From positions 62,001-126,000 of the forward strand of contig NHZP01000014.1 in assembly GCA_003313425.1 (NCBI GenBank): a stretch of 64,000 nucleotides of DNA, in the 5' to 3' direction. Below the pieces are notes generated by a model. It was not told the origin of the DNA, did no database searches, and saw only the letters and a list, made by a program, of their open reading frames with translations. This document shows, one piece after another, positions 15,001 to 25,720 of this stretch. The translations under genes were made by a program, and so were the position numbers. The DNA is from Pseudopyrenochaeta lycopersici (Eukaryota; Ascomycota; Dothideomycetes; Pleosporales; Pseudopyrenochaetaceae). Position 1 is the first letter of the stretch. Each line of letters starts with the position of its first letter.

Positions 15001-15945
15001 GAGCTCGCGACTGCGTACCAGCACGAGCAACAAAGCGACCCCTGGCTCCATCCTGCGCCCAAGTTCTCGACGCATGTCGCGCGCCTGCTGGCAGTCGAGC
15101 AGGAACAAGAAGGAGAGGCTATGCGGTACTGGCGCAACTACGTCAACTCCGTCGCCGCAGATCATGCAAGCAGCGTTCCTAAGACTGTCGATAACGCCAT
15201 CCGGGCCCCTTGCCCTCCTCCCACTTCTTCCCCTCATGATCTCCTCCGTACCGTCGTTGTCCCGCAGCAGCTTATGCCCTCACCCGCTGCCCTGCGTGCC
15301 TGCTGTGCCCTCTACGGTGTCACGCCATCGACCGTGCTGCGTGCCGCGTGGGCGCTTGTTCTATCACTTCGCGCAGATGCCCATTGTCGCCGTCCAGCAT
15401 TCGCGTACCTTGTTGCTGGAGGAGAAGAAGAACACGATGAAGACATGGCTGGTGCGGTAGGACCATTTTTCAGCACGCTGATTTGTGCGCTGGATGTTTC
15501 TGGGGACAAAGAGAAGACCTTGAAGAGTTTGCTAGCGGAGGCACAGGCGGATGCAGTCGCAGGAATGACGGCTGGTGGCGCGGCGCCATGGGTGAAAGGT
15601 TTAATGGAAGCAGCGGACAGCGTGGAGGTATCGTCCATGATAAATTTCAGAAAGTATGCGAACACCGCTGGGGGAGATGAAGAGAGTGCAAACGTAGATG
15701 AGATGTCGGGGTGGCGGACATTAGCAGTGCACGATCCATTCGAGTACGATGTCGTGGTCGAGGCAGAGGAAGAAGGAAAAGAAGGCGCACTAGTAGCAGT
15801 GCTGAAATACTGGGGCGATAAAGTTGGAGATGGCGAAGCGGAGACATTAGCGACGAGGTTGGCCACGGTGATGGGGATGATGGCAAGTGAGGGTCGACGC
15901 GATGGTTTGACCGTTGAAGAGTTGCTGGTGAGCTTGAAAGAATGA
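1..15945 (+). CDS. Non-ribosomal peptide synthetase, four modules visible, 5' partial
   Basis: Giant NRPS whose frame (first full codon at 3) is open to the left edge, so the start lies outside. Two introns restore homology: 10911-10967 and 12897-12951; exons 1-10910, 10968-12896, 12952-15945, about 5276 residues seen. Domain order by position: A1 (~110-1620), T1 (GGDSIAAM ~1790), C1 (~1990-3230), A2 (~3290-4830), T2 (~4990), C2 (~5220-6470), A3 (~6540-8090), T3 (~8255), E1 (~8425-9730, HHLIMDLFSW), C3 (~9800-11150), A4 (~11190-12770), T4 (~12975), E2 (~13145-14470, HHLAIDLVSW), terminal C (~14520-15900, SHTLIDG). All four T domains keep the phosphopantetheine Ser. C1 and C2 have intact HHxxxDG; C3 reads SHALTDA. 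The terminal C domain is the usual fungal macrocyclisation/release domain. Two E domains predict D residues from modules 3 and 4 of those seen. The FAS, aminotransferase and P450 downstream suggest an HC-toxin/apicidin-type cyclic peptide; product identity is inference. Confidence 0.95.
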
Positions 15946-17009
15946 TCCAGTAACTAGTTGTTTTGCTTATTGAATATTTGTATTTTCTTTTGTTACTAGA
16001 CTAGTCCTGTATGTTAGAATTACATCTTCTGCATTTGTTTAACAGGTTTTGCTCTACTCTTGTGTCATGTAGAAGTCCGATTTGGTAGTTCTAAACATCC
16101 TAGTTGTTATTCAAGCGTAATCGAACTCATACAACAGACTCTAGCGGTAATTATCGATACCTATGTTGTAGAATCGGTCTGCGGCGCTGTTGAGCGTACA
16201 CGAGATGATATGCACGGATGTGCATTGGTCCAATTCCGTGCGCTCGACTCTCCACTTAATGTCGCAGCTCCACTTTCACAAATAATGCCTTTCCCAGGTC
16301 AGACAATGATCTCAAAAGAGTGACTCTCAGTTTGAGTCGCATCTCCAGATTGACTATGGTTTCGCTTCCTGGCAGCGGCAGCAGCGGTTGCGGTAGTGGT
16401 GGCGAGATTACAGCCTGACCAGTACCCGTGTAGGTTAGCAGTCGCTTACAACGTAGTTGATGTGATGTTGTGGGAATTCAATATTATTACTACTGCCTCC
16501 TAGGCGATTAAGGTCTCGATGTCAACCGTCTGGGAATATGGATGTCTCCGTATTTCCTCGGCGGAAAGGCAGCTAGATCAGCCATTGAAGGATTAGACTA
16601 TCGAATATGTCTTGCGAAATCGTATGTCTCATATAACGGTCTTGGTTTAGAAAGAATAATTGAAAGAGAGAACAATGTTGCACTTTGGTGTATGGCAAAT
16701 GGTAGGCTCAGCCTTACCAAGTTACTTTCAATGGAGGCGCTGTGTTAGGATGCTCGTAAAACTTGAGCTTTTACAGTCAGTTCACGTTTCAGTTCACAAT
16801 TTACTATCACTCAAGGGCATTTCGTTCTTTAACGTGAATTCTTATTCTAACTATAATACAGAAAACGCCCAAGATGCGCCGTTGAGAGTGAGACCGAGAG
16901 GCTGAAATACGTAATAGAGAGATGCAAAGATAGAAGGGAAGAAGTAGAGAAAGAAAAGAGAGGGGATCGAAGTTAGAAGACCCTGATAACAAGGTCGGTG
17001 CTGGATCTC
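15946..17009. other. Intergenic, no gene seen
   Basis: About 1.06 kb downstream of the NRPS stop. Only short open frames without recognisable motifs or signal peptides occur here. Probably holds the 3' ends of two convergent transcripts (NRPS rightward, secreted protein leftward). Confidence 0.5.
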
Positions 17010-17636
17010 CTAAGGGTCCCAGACAGAGGAGTCACCGATGGGGTACTTGGTAATGCCAACTTGTCCGTCGCCAGTCTTCCAGATGATCTTGTTGCTGTCC
17101 TTCATGTCGGCATCGGCAGTGGCCGGATCAACACGGACGATCTTAGTAACGTGGTTGGGCATCGTGATGAAGGGCTCCTCGTAGACATTCCAGTTGGCGG
17201 GGCGAGGGCGCTCGGCACCCTGTGGGTAAGGGTCGGCGGTGCTGCGGCTGCTAGGGATCAAAACATAGACGTTGTCGCCGTCCTGACCGCATCGCTCTGC
17301 GTAGGCGGCGGATGTAACGCCGACGGCATAGCCAGCGTTGGCGTCGCCTAGGCCATACTGCCACTTTTGGACGTCCGCATCGGTAAAGAAGGTATACCAC
17401 GATACACCGTTGTTGACCTTGCCCACAAAGTTGTCAATGTCGACCCGGGGGATGCCGCCGTCAAAGCCAGTCCAGAAGACGCAGTCTCTCTTCTGCCCTA
17501 TTGGCCACTTGGCATTGATGATGTCCTTGGCTGCTGTAATTGAGACGAAAGCGTGGTCCCTCTCGTTAGGGTAACCGGGAGTAGGAGCTGCAACGACAGC
17601 GGAGATAAAAGCGAGGAGGGCACCGAATTGCTTCAT
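17010..17636 (-). CDS. Small secreted protein, unknown function
   Basis: Intronless 208-residue protein. The N-terminus (MKQFGALLAFISAVVA, then APTPG) is a clear signal peptide with likely cleavage near residue 17. The mature part is compact and Trp/Tyr-rich, has two cysteines (about 52 and 116) that could form one disulfide, and shows no transmembrane segment or repeats. I do not recognise the family. It lies between the NRPS and the ankyrin gene, convergent with the NRPS, so it may be a passenger of the cluster or a secreted effector-like protein. Base composition and codon use resemble the neighbours. The gene call is secure because of the long clean frame and signal peptide; function is unknown. 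Confidence 0.8.
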   Translation of the reverse strand: MKQFGALLAFISAVVAAPTPGYPNERDHAFVSITAAKDIINAKWPIGQKRDCVFWTGFDGGIPRVDIDNFVGKVNNGVSWYTFFTDADVQKWQYGLGDANAGYAVGVTSAAYAERCGQDGDNVYVLIPSSRSTADPYPQGAERPRPANWNVYEEPFITMPNHVTKIVRVDPATADADMKDSNKIIWKTGDGQVGITKYPIGDSSVWDP

Positions 17637-18505
17637 TGCCGGAGATCGAACCGGTGAGCTCTTGATTGAGATCTGATATATTTTTCGTCGAGTGGTCGAT
17701 GTGGTGTTTGAAATCGAAGTCCAAGAGTGGCGATTTGGAGGGAGGTGGTAGGAGAGGAAGTGTTGATTGCGATGATGATGTCAATTTAAGAGCAGTACAA
17801 TGCAATCTTTTTATGCCTTCTCAACTATGAAGCTGCTTGGAATGCAAATGATTGTGTCTGATCTCAGAGGCTGTGCATCTGAGGCATGTTCGCGTGGCCC
17901 CCCGTTTCGTCTTGAAGCCGATTTCTGATTCTCGACGTGGATGCATATTATTAGGAAAATCAGAAAATCTTCTCGAAAACACAGAACTTTCGCCATCCAC
18001 TCTTATAAGGTCAGGTTTTGAAGTATTCACCTGCGTTTGACGCAGTTGCTCATCTACCATTCCGCTGAGAGAGAACGCAAGAGGAGAGGTATCAAGACCT
18101 CCGCGTACATCTGATCACCCGAGCTCTGCAATCAGGAGTTTCAGAAGGGAAAGGATACATTATTGCGATACATCTTCGTTGGTATATTTGTTCAAAGGAA
18201 ATGCGAGAATTCCGAAGTATAATGAAATGAAATCAAGGCTACTATAGTGAGACACAACTGTTTTCCTGCTTTGGTTGAACATTGTTAGTCCTTGAATGTG
18301 GTGGGTTTAACGGGCTGCAAAAGGGTAGGCGGGAGTAGGAAAGGCCATACTACCCTTAGGGTTTAGGCATCGTGACGGTTCTGTTATCCAGTGTATACAA
18401 TGCGGTAGCTGATTTTATGAGGGTGATAAGAAACTTACGAAATTTTGAAGTGTTTCTTATTTCAAGTATGCTATCAGAAACACCGCTAAGAAGCGAGAGT
18501 ACCGA
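17637..18505. other. Intergenic, no gene seen
   Basis: About 870 bp, AT-richer than the coding DNA. It is the probable promoter of the leftward secreted-protein gene and the 3' flank of the ankyrin gene. No motif or RNA gene recognised. Confidence 0.4.
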
Positions 18506-19474
18506 CTATTCCCGAGCTCCATGCTCCAGCAAAAGCTCGACAATCTTGTTCCATTGAGGATAGACGACAGCCATTTTCCGCGCTTCTTCTAGCAGTGTCC
18601 TTCCATTATCGGTGGGCTTGTTGGGATCAGCTCCTGCACGGAGTAGATAGCTTACGACTTCGGTTTTACAGTTAGTCACGGCAAGGTGCAGCGGAGGCTG
18701 CGTGTGCGGAGGTTTTCCGCAGGCGTCGTGGATATTGGCGCCTTTCTCTGCCAGCCGTACCACGGCTTCAAGGTTGCCATTGCTTGCGGCATGCGTAATA
18801 AGTCGCAGCTCATCCTCCAGCGGGCAGGGCGTAGCGCCGTATCTATGAGGATGAGAAAAATGAACGAGTACGAAATGATAGGAAATGGAACACACGTACT
18901 TTTTGAGTAGCCCAATGAGCTCAGGCCAGGAGGAAAGGATGGCGTTTTCGATCGGCGACTCGTCAATGTTGGGGTCAGCGCCGTGCTGAAGCAAAAACTC
19001 GGTCATTCTCATTGCGTCCTGCCGGCGATCCAGCCACAGAGCATGATCTAAAGGCTTCCCAACCTTATTCCAGTGGCCATTCAGGTTGATGGGGGGGTCA
19101 AGGTCCAGTAACACCTTCACGGTCTCGATTGAAGCGCTGTCGACGGCATTGAGAACAGCGGTTTCAGGAATGTTGGGACCAGTGTAGGGATAGCGCGCTA
19201 GGAGGTAACGCAGCATCTCGGCATGACCTCCGCCGGCGGTGGCGGCGAGGAGATAATCTAGAGAGATGCGGTCGTGATCATTATGTCCTAAACGCTTCTC
19301 GCGGATTTTAGTGACGAGCTGGTCGCTGTCCTTGATAAGGTCCGGCCCATCGAGCAGCTCCTTGAGGCGATCGAAATTGCCCGCGCGGGCGATTTTGAGT
19401 GCAGATTTTTGAGCAGAGGTCAACTCCTGCATGACTTTCTTCTGTGTAGGAGGGGGAAAAATTGCGGCAGTCAA
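18506..19474 (-). CDS. Ankyrin-repeat protein
   Basis: Spliced model complement(18506-18842, 18900-19474), about 303 residues. The 57-bp intron 18843-18899 (GTACGT...CATAG) is in frame without a stop, so the unspliced frame is also open (322 residues), but the inserted segment interrupts a repeat and splicing restores it. About five ankyrin units are visible (for example LLQHGADPNIDES, LAEKGANIHDACG, LLRAGADPNKPTDNG, LLEHGARE). HC-toxin and apicidin clusters carry ankyrin regulators (TOXE/APS2) with an N-terminal basic bZIP-like region. Here the N-terminus (MTAAIFPPPTQKKVMQELTS) has no such basic region, so a DNA-binding role is not supported. An alternative start at 19432 is possible. The role is probably protein-protein interaction; cluster membership is by position only. 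Confidence 0.75.
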   Translation of the reverse strand: MTAAIFPPPTQKKVMQELTSAQKSALKIARAGNFDRLKELLDGPDLIKDSDQLVTKIREKRLGHNDHDRISLDYLLAATAGGGHAEMLRYLLARYPYTGPNIPETAVLNAVDSASIETVKVLLDLDPPINLNGHWNKVGKPLDHALWLDRRQDAMRMTEFLLQHGADPNIDESPIENAILSSWPELIGLLKKYVCSISYHFVLVHFSHPHRYGATPCPLEDELRLITHAASNGNLEAVVRLAEKGANIHDACGKPPHTQPPLHLAVTNCKTEVVSYLLRAGADPNKPTDNGRTLLEEARKMAVVYPQWNKIVELLLEHGARE

Positions 19475-20018
19475 GAAGAGGCACAGGCGGAGTGGAGTTG
19501 TGGGCGCTTATGTACAAACAAGAGAGTGGGGGCAGTTTTGCAAGGAGAATCAGCGACGCATCCGCCTGAGTAAGAATGCGAAGTCCACAGTATAGGACGA
19601 AAATGGGGGCTCTTCTCAATTCAATTCAGTTCAAATCCCACCGCAAAGATTCGCCAGGGAGGGATGAGAGATGGTATCGAGATTGGGCTATCCTAAGCCA
19701 GGCAACAATTTTGCCTTACTTCTTTAAGTTTAGCGTTGTTGCTAGTGGTTGCGCGCCAGCTCCTTGCAGCTTCATCGCCTTACAACTCATTGTCTATCGT
19801 TCATCTATAGATCAACCAACCCATCTAGAGGTGGTCCTATGTGTCCCGTGAAATCCATATTTTTACATATGTCACTTGTATTCCTACTCATCGAATGAAT
19901 TCCTGAAGAAAAAAATAATCTATTGAAAAAATACGACCCATGACCGGTGCAACCAACTATACAAACAATAATATGTCTACCATGTGAACGGACTAGTTCA
20001 AATCAAATAGACATGGAC
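19475..20018. other. Intergenic between ankyrin and FAS alpha genes
   Basis: About 540 bp. Upstream region of the leftward ankyrin gene and 3' flank of the leftward FAS gene. No gene or clear motif seen. Confidence 0.4.
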
Positions 20019-23000
20019 CTACATCAGCTTGTCTACCAAATCGTCCTCGTAAAAATACCCATCATCTTCGTCATCAACATCATTGCCCACCACTCTGGCA
20101 GCAGAGTTCAAAAGGACTCTCTCCATCTGCGGCTTCGCGTACGGCGCCGCGTCCTTGGCCACAAAGAGTGCATTCGTCGCGACACCCTTGCGGAAGTAAC
20201 TCTGCGCCGACCTCTTCCTCTCAGTGACCTTTCGCGCGTACGCCTCAAACTCGGCGCGGGCGAGAGTCGCAAACAGGAAACGCGGATGGACTCCAACAGC
20301 CTGGGCACCCTTCTGGCCGAAGCCGAAAGAGGTGACGCTGAAGGCCTTGATAGCAGATGCGCGAATGGTGCGGTTGGGGAAAGTCAGCAGGGCTGCGTCT
20401 TCTCGCAGTGCGACTTCAATATCGTCAGCGTTGCGGTTGCCTGGAACAAGACCTGAGTTCAACATCTGCAGCGCGCCATTCAACATCCACGCGCCAGCCG
20501 CACCCTTCGCATGCCCCGTCAGACTTTTTTGGCATACGGCCGGCGCAACGTTTCCAGGGTTTCGGCCCAGCTGGACCAGCTGTGCCTGCAGCACTCGCGG
20601 CTCGTTGATGTCGTTGAGCCGGGTCGATGTGCCGTGGAGCGACACGACGCCAATGTCGTCGGCTGTGAGGCCCCAGACAGCGAGCGCCCCGCGCAGTGGA
20701 GAGATGTTGCTTTGTCCTTGCTGCCAGAAGGCGTTGCCAAAGATACGTTGGGCGGCGCGTGTTAGGTCACGTGCTTCACGCGCGATATACTCTTTGCGGT
20801 CGCGCAGTGCCTCGACCTCAGCTGGGTTGCTGAGGGTCTTAAGCTCGTGGTTGATCATGTCAGTTTCAAGTTTGGCTGAATTCTCAATCTCCTGTTTGCG
20901 AAGGGCGAGGCGGCGACGACGGTAGCGCATGTCGAGGAGTGGCGATGGGAATTTCGAGGGCGCTTCTGCCGCCGTCGTAAGGAGGCCTTTACCTGGTGCT
21001 GGCACAGAGCGGGAGATTGTGTCACTGGCGGTCGATGCAAGTGCGACAACACCATAGATTGGCAGTCCCATGTCCAGTGCGAGACGGGCAGATGTGATGA
21101 TCTGGACGCCCGCCCCCTCCGACTCCACGAAGCCACCGCGCGTCGAGCTGGTCGGCCGCGACATCTCTGCTGGTGTACGCCCCTTTTCAAACTCCTTCTC
21201 CGCATCAACTGTTGCTCGCATGTTGGCGAATTCGGCTGCGACTTCGTCAATGAGGTCGTCAAAGCCGCCGACCAGGCACATCTTCGCCTTGCCGCTGACA
21301 ATCGTCTCGACACCCGTTTCCAAGGATTCAATAGATGTAGCACATGCACCAACTGACGTGCGAATGGGCCCAGATGACGACAGGAGAAGCATGTTGACCC
21401 ACGCCGCCGTCGTGTTGATGAAACTTTCAGCCATGATATCGCTCTGCACCGGCCTGTCCAGCTTCCTGTCAAAGAACATCCTCTTCAACGACGACACACC
21501 GCCCAGCCCGGAGCCCAGGCAGTTGCCCATCTCAGAGACGTGAATGTACTTGTACACCTCAAAGAAGTCGGTGATACCAGATGCCAACAACGCTTCAACA
21601 GTACTGATGAGCGTGTACAGCGTGACTGGGTCGACCTGGGAAACGATGTCCTCCGGGATGCCGTAAGTTCGCGGGTTCCAGCCCTGGGGAAGCTGGCCAG
21701 CCACCCTTCGCGCCGCACCCAGCGCTTTGGGGATCAAAAGACTGGCGCCCTTCCTGAACCGCACCAAAACTTCGTCGCCTCCTTCTCCATCTTCGTCGTA
21801 GACGTCAACTTTGTTGCCATGCTCGCGGCGAAACTGCTCCGCCACGTCCTTGGGAACTGAAAATGGTGGCAAGTCCTCCTCGACTACCATCTCCTGGATG
21901 AATGACTGACCCTTTCCTGGCTCTGCCGGTACTAACCTGATGCCGCTATTCTCCAACATCTGGCGCTCATAGCGGTCCTTCATGTCGGCGGGATGCACCG
22001 GTTTGCCAGTCTTGGTGTCCACCCAGCCATGGTACTCCTGTCCATCGAGTGGCCCATCGTGGTTTCGGATCAAGCCCATGATCCAGGCCATTTCGATGCA
22101 TCCTTCAATAGACAGTTCGCCATGAGTCTCCATTTCCCAGCGCGTGCGCGCGTTGCCCCAGGGGCCCAACTCCGCGAAGCCGGTCATCACCACCACCGAG
22201 TCCAAGTCGACCATGCCTTCCAACTCTGCATGTAGGGGCTCAATGTCCCAGGCCCAATTCGGCAAGGGAGGGAAGGGAAGGCGGAGGTTGGGCTGTGGCC
22301 GCACGGCAGGGGATGAATCGACCGCAGCTTTGTCGCCCGTCTCATGTTCTGCTTCCTTTGCCATGGCCTCGTTAAGGCTTCGCTCTGCTTCTAGATCGCC
22401 ACGAATGCTCCTGAGCGTCTCCTTGAGATTGGGCACGGTGTCGAGGCCTCCGGTAAGGTCAGCGAGGATAGGTCTGTCGTCGCACTCGCGCGCGAGCGGC
22501 GCGCTTATGAGCAACAGCAGCAAAGTCGCCATCTCGCGCTGCGTAAAAGTGCGCACGCCGAGTGCTTCGATACCCGCGGCCAGCATGTCGTTGCCAGCCA
22601 TCAGACCCGTCCCGCGCGTCCAGCCGATCGAGGCGCCGCACAGTGTTAGGTACGGAGCCCAGCTCTCCGAGTACCACTTGTCGAATAGCGGCTCTAGACC
22701 TACCTTGGACTCAGCATACAGCCCGTCGCCGCCAAAAGCCCCATGGTTAGGCGATAGTGGTAGCAGGACCTGCGCAGGTCGGCACAGCACACGACGGGCC
22801 TCCTTCTGCTTTTTTACCGCGCCCAGCAGACGGACGACGTTGACAAGCATCACGCGGTGCGCCAACTCTGATTTAGCATCAACGCTGTCCACTTCGCGGC
22901 CCGCTTCAGACACGGCGGCGAAAGGGACGATGTGGTCGACATCCCATCCCAAACCGCCGTCAGAGGTTTCGTAGATGAAGGACACTAGGTTTTCAGTGTC

Positions 23001-25156
23001 CTGCTGGCTACCCTGATTGAATGGTACCACAACGAGCTCAGATCCGCTGGCGCCATGTTGAGTATAGGCATCTCGGTATGCTTCCAAAGCGGTGGGCGAG
23101 TAACTGCTCGTGGTTACCACTACCCGTGCTCCAGCAGCCAGCAACAGCTTCAAAAGCTCGCAGCCAATAGAGCCCGTGCCGGCTCCAGTCAGGAGCACTG
23201 TCTTTCCTTGGAACGAAGGGCTGCAGCGACGAGTCTCGTCTATAAGGCGGTTGAAAACTTCATTGAGTTCGACATCGTCGTTCCACTTCTGCGCGGCTGT
23301 CCTTTCTCTGAGCTGAACTCGTGGGAACAACACGTCGTCACCGTCTGTCCGCGGCACTTCTTCGAAAACTAATCTTCCACGTTGGTCGACAGAGGTCTTG
23401 GGCTTTGTATCGCTGACGTCTGGTCCCACCAACGGTAGGGCGGGAACTCCCCCAGCGCTGACCTCCTTCAACAGCCTCCTCACCTTCTCCAAGATCTTCT
23501 CCGCTTCTTCGCCATTCTCAGTTCTCGACGAGAGGAAGTCGACAATCTTCTCGAGGCGTCCGTCTCCACGTCTGGCAATCATCTCACATCTAGCGGCAGC
23601 GGCGCCGTCAGTAGCTTTCTCGGCAGCCATGCTACCACCGCGTGGTGCCGCGCCATGAACCGCCTCTAACAGGTCCTGCACTGCCCAATTCCACCACGAG
23701 GCAAATCTGCGCGCCTTCTGGGCGCTGAATATTGGCTTCACGCCGCCCACGAATGCCTCGCCCAGCTCGGCAGTCAGCGCTGCGAGCTCGACGCCCAGAG
23801 CATCACGTTCTTCGCGCATGAGACGTAGCGCCGTGGCCTGTTCAGAATTCCTTCCACTTGATTTTCCACCTCTTCCATGGATCATTTGCCTGTCAATTTC
23901 GCCATCGTTAATCTGCTGAACAACACGAATATTGTTGTTGCCACTGCCGTCTTGTTGTTGGCCGCGGCGAGCTGCATCAATATCTAGCCCCCTATCTGCC
24001 CCATACCGCCGCACAATTTCGTCTAGCAGTGCCTGCGCCTCTGCATCCGACGCCAGCTTTTGCTGTTGCTGGCCGCCGCCGCTCGCAGCCCGCAATAATA
24101 CGTTTGACTGGTGACCCGGTGGTAGGCCCCATGCCTCCCGCAGGTGTGCGCGGGCCCGCTGCTGCGTGTAGCCGACTGGCATCCGGGCAGTGAAGAAGCG
24201 AGCCAACAAGCCGGAAGAGGCCTTGCCTAGGCTACTGCTGTCCGGAGACTGGACAGCTACGCTGAGATCTGTCAACGGCACGTCTTCGCTGCGTTCCGGG
24301 AGTGAAGGAAATTCGGCGCCTATATCGCCGATGAGTTCGTTTTCGAGCGTGGAGCGGCCTAGAAAGTCAGTTATGTTTGCTTTTATGGCTAATTTGTAGA
24401 GCATCAAAAGGATGATAGATCCCTGCTCTAGGCGCGCGGAATGTGTTGCTCACTTACCTCCAGTCAGTGTCTTGATTGTTTTCGATGTGTCAATCTCGTG
24501 AAATGGCTTCTTGAGCTTCGAGGAGATTATAGCAATTAGGATGTCTCCCGCAGATATTGGGACATCTGGCATCTCCATCACAGGAACTACTGGCACCGTT
24601 ATCTGCTGTGGAGCTGGAGCGGCAACGTTTGGCTGCGGAGTTTGAGGTGCTGTTGCAGCTGTGGGTTTGCTCTCTTCTCCCTTCGGCTTCTCCTTCTTCT
24701 CAACCTTGCTAGAAAGGCTCTCTTGGGGTTTTGAAGGGGTGGGTTTGGCAATGTCATCGCTCACTCCTCCGTAGATTTTCTCGACATCGGTTTGATGGCA
24801 CAAAATTTCTCGCTTGCGTGGCCGGGCAGCGTCAGCGATACTGTAATTAGCGGCCAGCGTCTTCTTCGCCATTGCTGCCAGAGTATTGGTCGGGCCAATC
24901 TCAATAAGGAGGTCGATGTTCTCCTGCCCAAAAAGAACATCTTGTGTTTCGATCCTGCGTACGTGTGAGAAAAGTCTATCTGTAGGTCATACGCTGCAGG
25001 ATGGGTGAATCCGTACCATCTCACCGGCGATGCGAATTGATATCTATCATTTCCAAGTTAGCTAAATCTGATTTTTGCCAAAGATTGTAGGTTTACATAC
25101 GCCAGGAGTTCGAGGAGGAGGGCGTATGAAATGTCGTTCTCAATTTCTGGATGCAT
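20019..25156 (-). CDS. Fatty acid synthase alpha subunit (secondary-metabolism type), lacking C-terminal PPT domain
   Basis: Four exons, complement(20019-24358, 24458-24954, 25017-25043, 25101-25156), about 1639 residues. Splicing rebuilds the canonical N-terminus (MHPEIENDISYALLLELLA, then YQFASPVRW, then IETQDVLFGQENIDLL). Next come a Pro/Lys-rich linker, an ACP with carrier Ser in TGGRSTLENEL formed across the 99-bp intron, a ketoreductase (VLLTGAGTGSIG, catalytic Tyr in GGDGLYAESK) and a ketosynthase (active Cys in GACATS, His in SLHGTS and GHAKGAAGAW). The protein stops soon after the KS (YFYEDDLVDKLM). The ~100-residue phosphopantetheinyl transferase domain of primary FAS alpha is not visible, so the ACP would need activation in trans. 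No beta subunit is present in the window. APS5 of the apicidin cluster is likewise an alpha subunit. Likely role: the medium-chain acyl group for a lipid amino acid. It is divergent from the aminotransferase gene. Confidence 0.93.
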
Positions 25157-25720
25157 GATGTTGCAGGCGATGTTGGGTATCAAGATGCGAAAACAAAGAT
25201 CAAGGAAAATGGAAAGGAGAATTGAAAGAGTAATGGAAACGCTAACAAGGCGGACGGGCGCGACTATGTGAGCAACTCAAAAAGTCATGATCCGCGTTCA
25301 GGCCCTGTTCTGATGCTGTATGAATGTACCGACGATACACCATCTACGAGACGTATTGCCTTTGGAATACACAGCCACAATTCAAACATCAGAATATGGG
25401 TTATGAATAGTGTTCTGGCCCCATGTCTGACATGTGCTAGAGAAGCAGTTGACCGAGGATCAGACGAATCCTTGGCCGTGGCTGACTGAAAGCGCGCTAA
25501 TCCAGAAAGGGTAATTTCTGATGCCAATGGGGTCAGAATGACTAGTCTGGATAGTCGCTCACCTAGACTGTGACGTTTTCAAGTCCGATGAGCATACAAA
25601 AACAGCCTTTACCCTGTCAAATGCCTAGAATCAATATTGAGATATCCTCCAAAGTCCTTGTTAAAATTCTTTAAGTTCCATTTTTTTGTTACACAAACAC
25701 TTCACCAATAATTAGCCAGA
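25157..25720. promoter_or_regulatory. Divergent promoter of FAS alpha and aminotransferase genes
   Basis: 564 bp between two start codons facing away from each other. Contains GGATCAGACG at 25457-25466, which also occurs in the P450/thioesterase divergent promoter. A T-run (~25681) lies just before the aminotransferase start. Co-regulation is inferred from the head-to-head layout; no transcription start can be proven. Confidence 0.5.

Noticed and set aside
15312..15866. 184-codon minus-strand frame
   Set aside because: Ser/Ala-rich shadow of the terminal C domain of the NRPS.
22144..22974. 276-codon plus-strand frame
   Set aside because: Antisense to the FAS alpha ketoreductase region; no recognisable protein.
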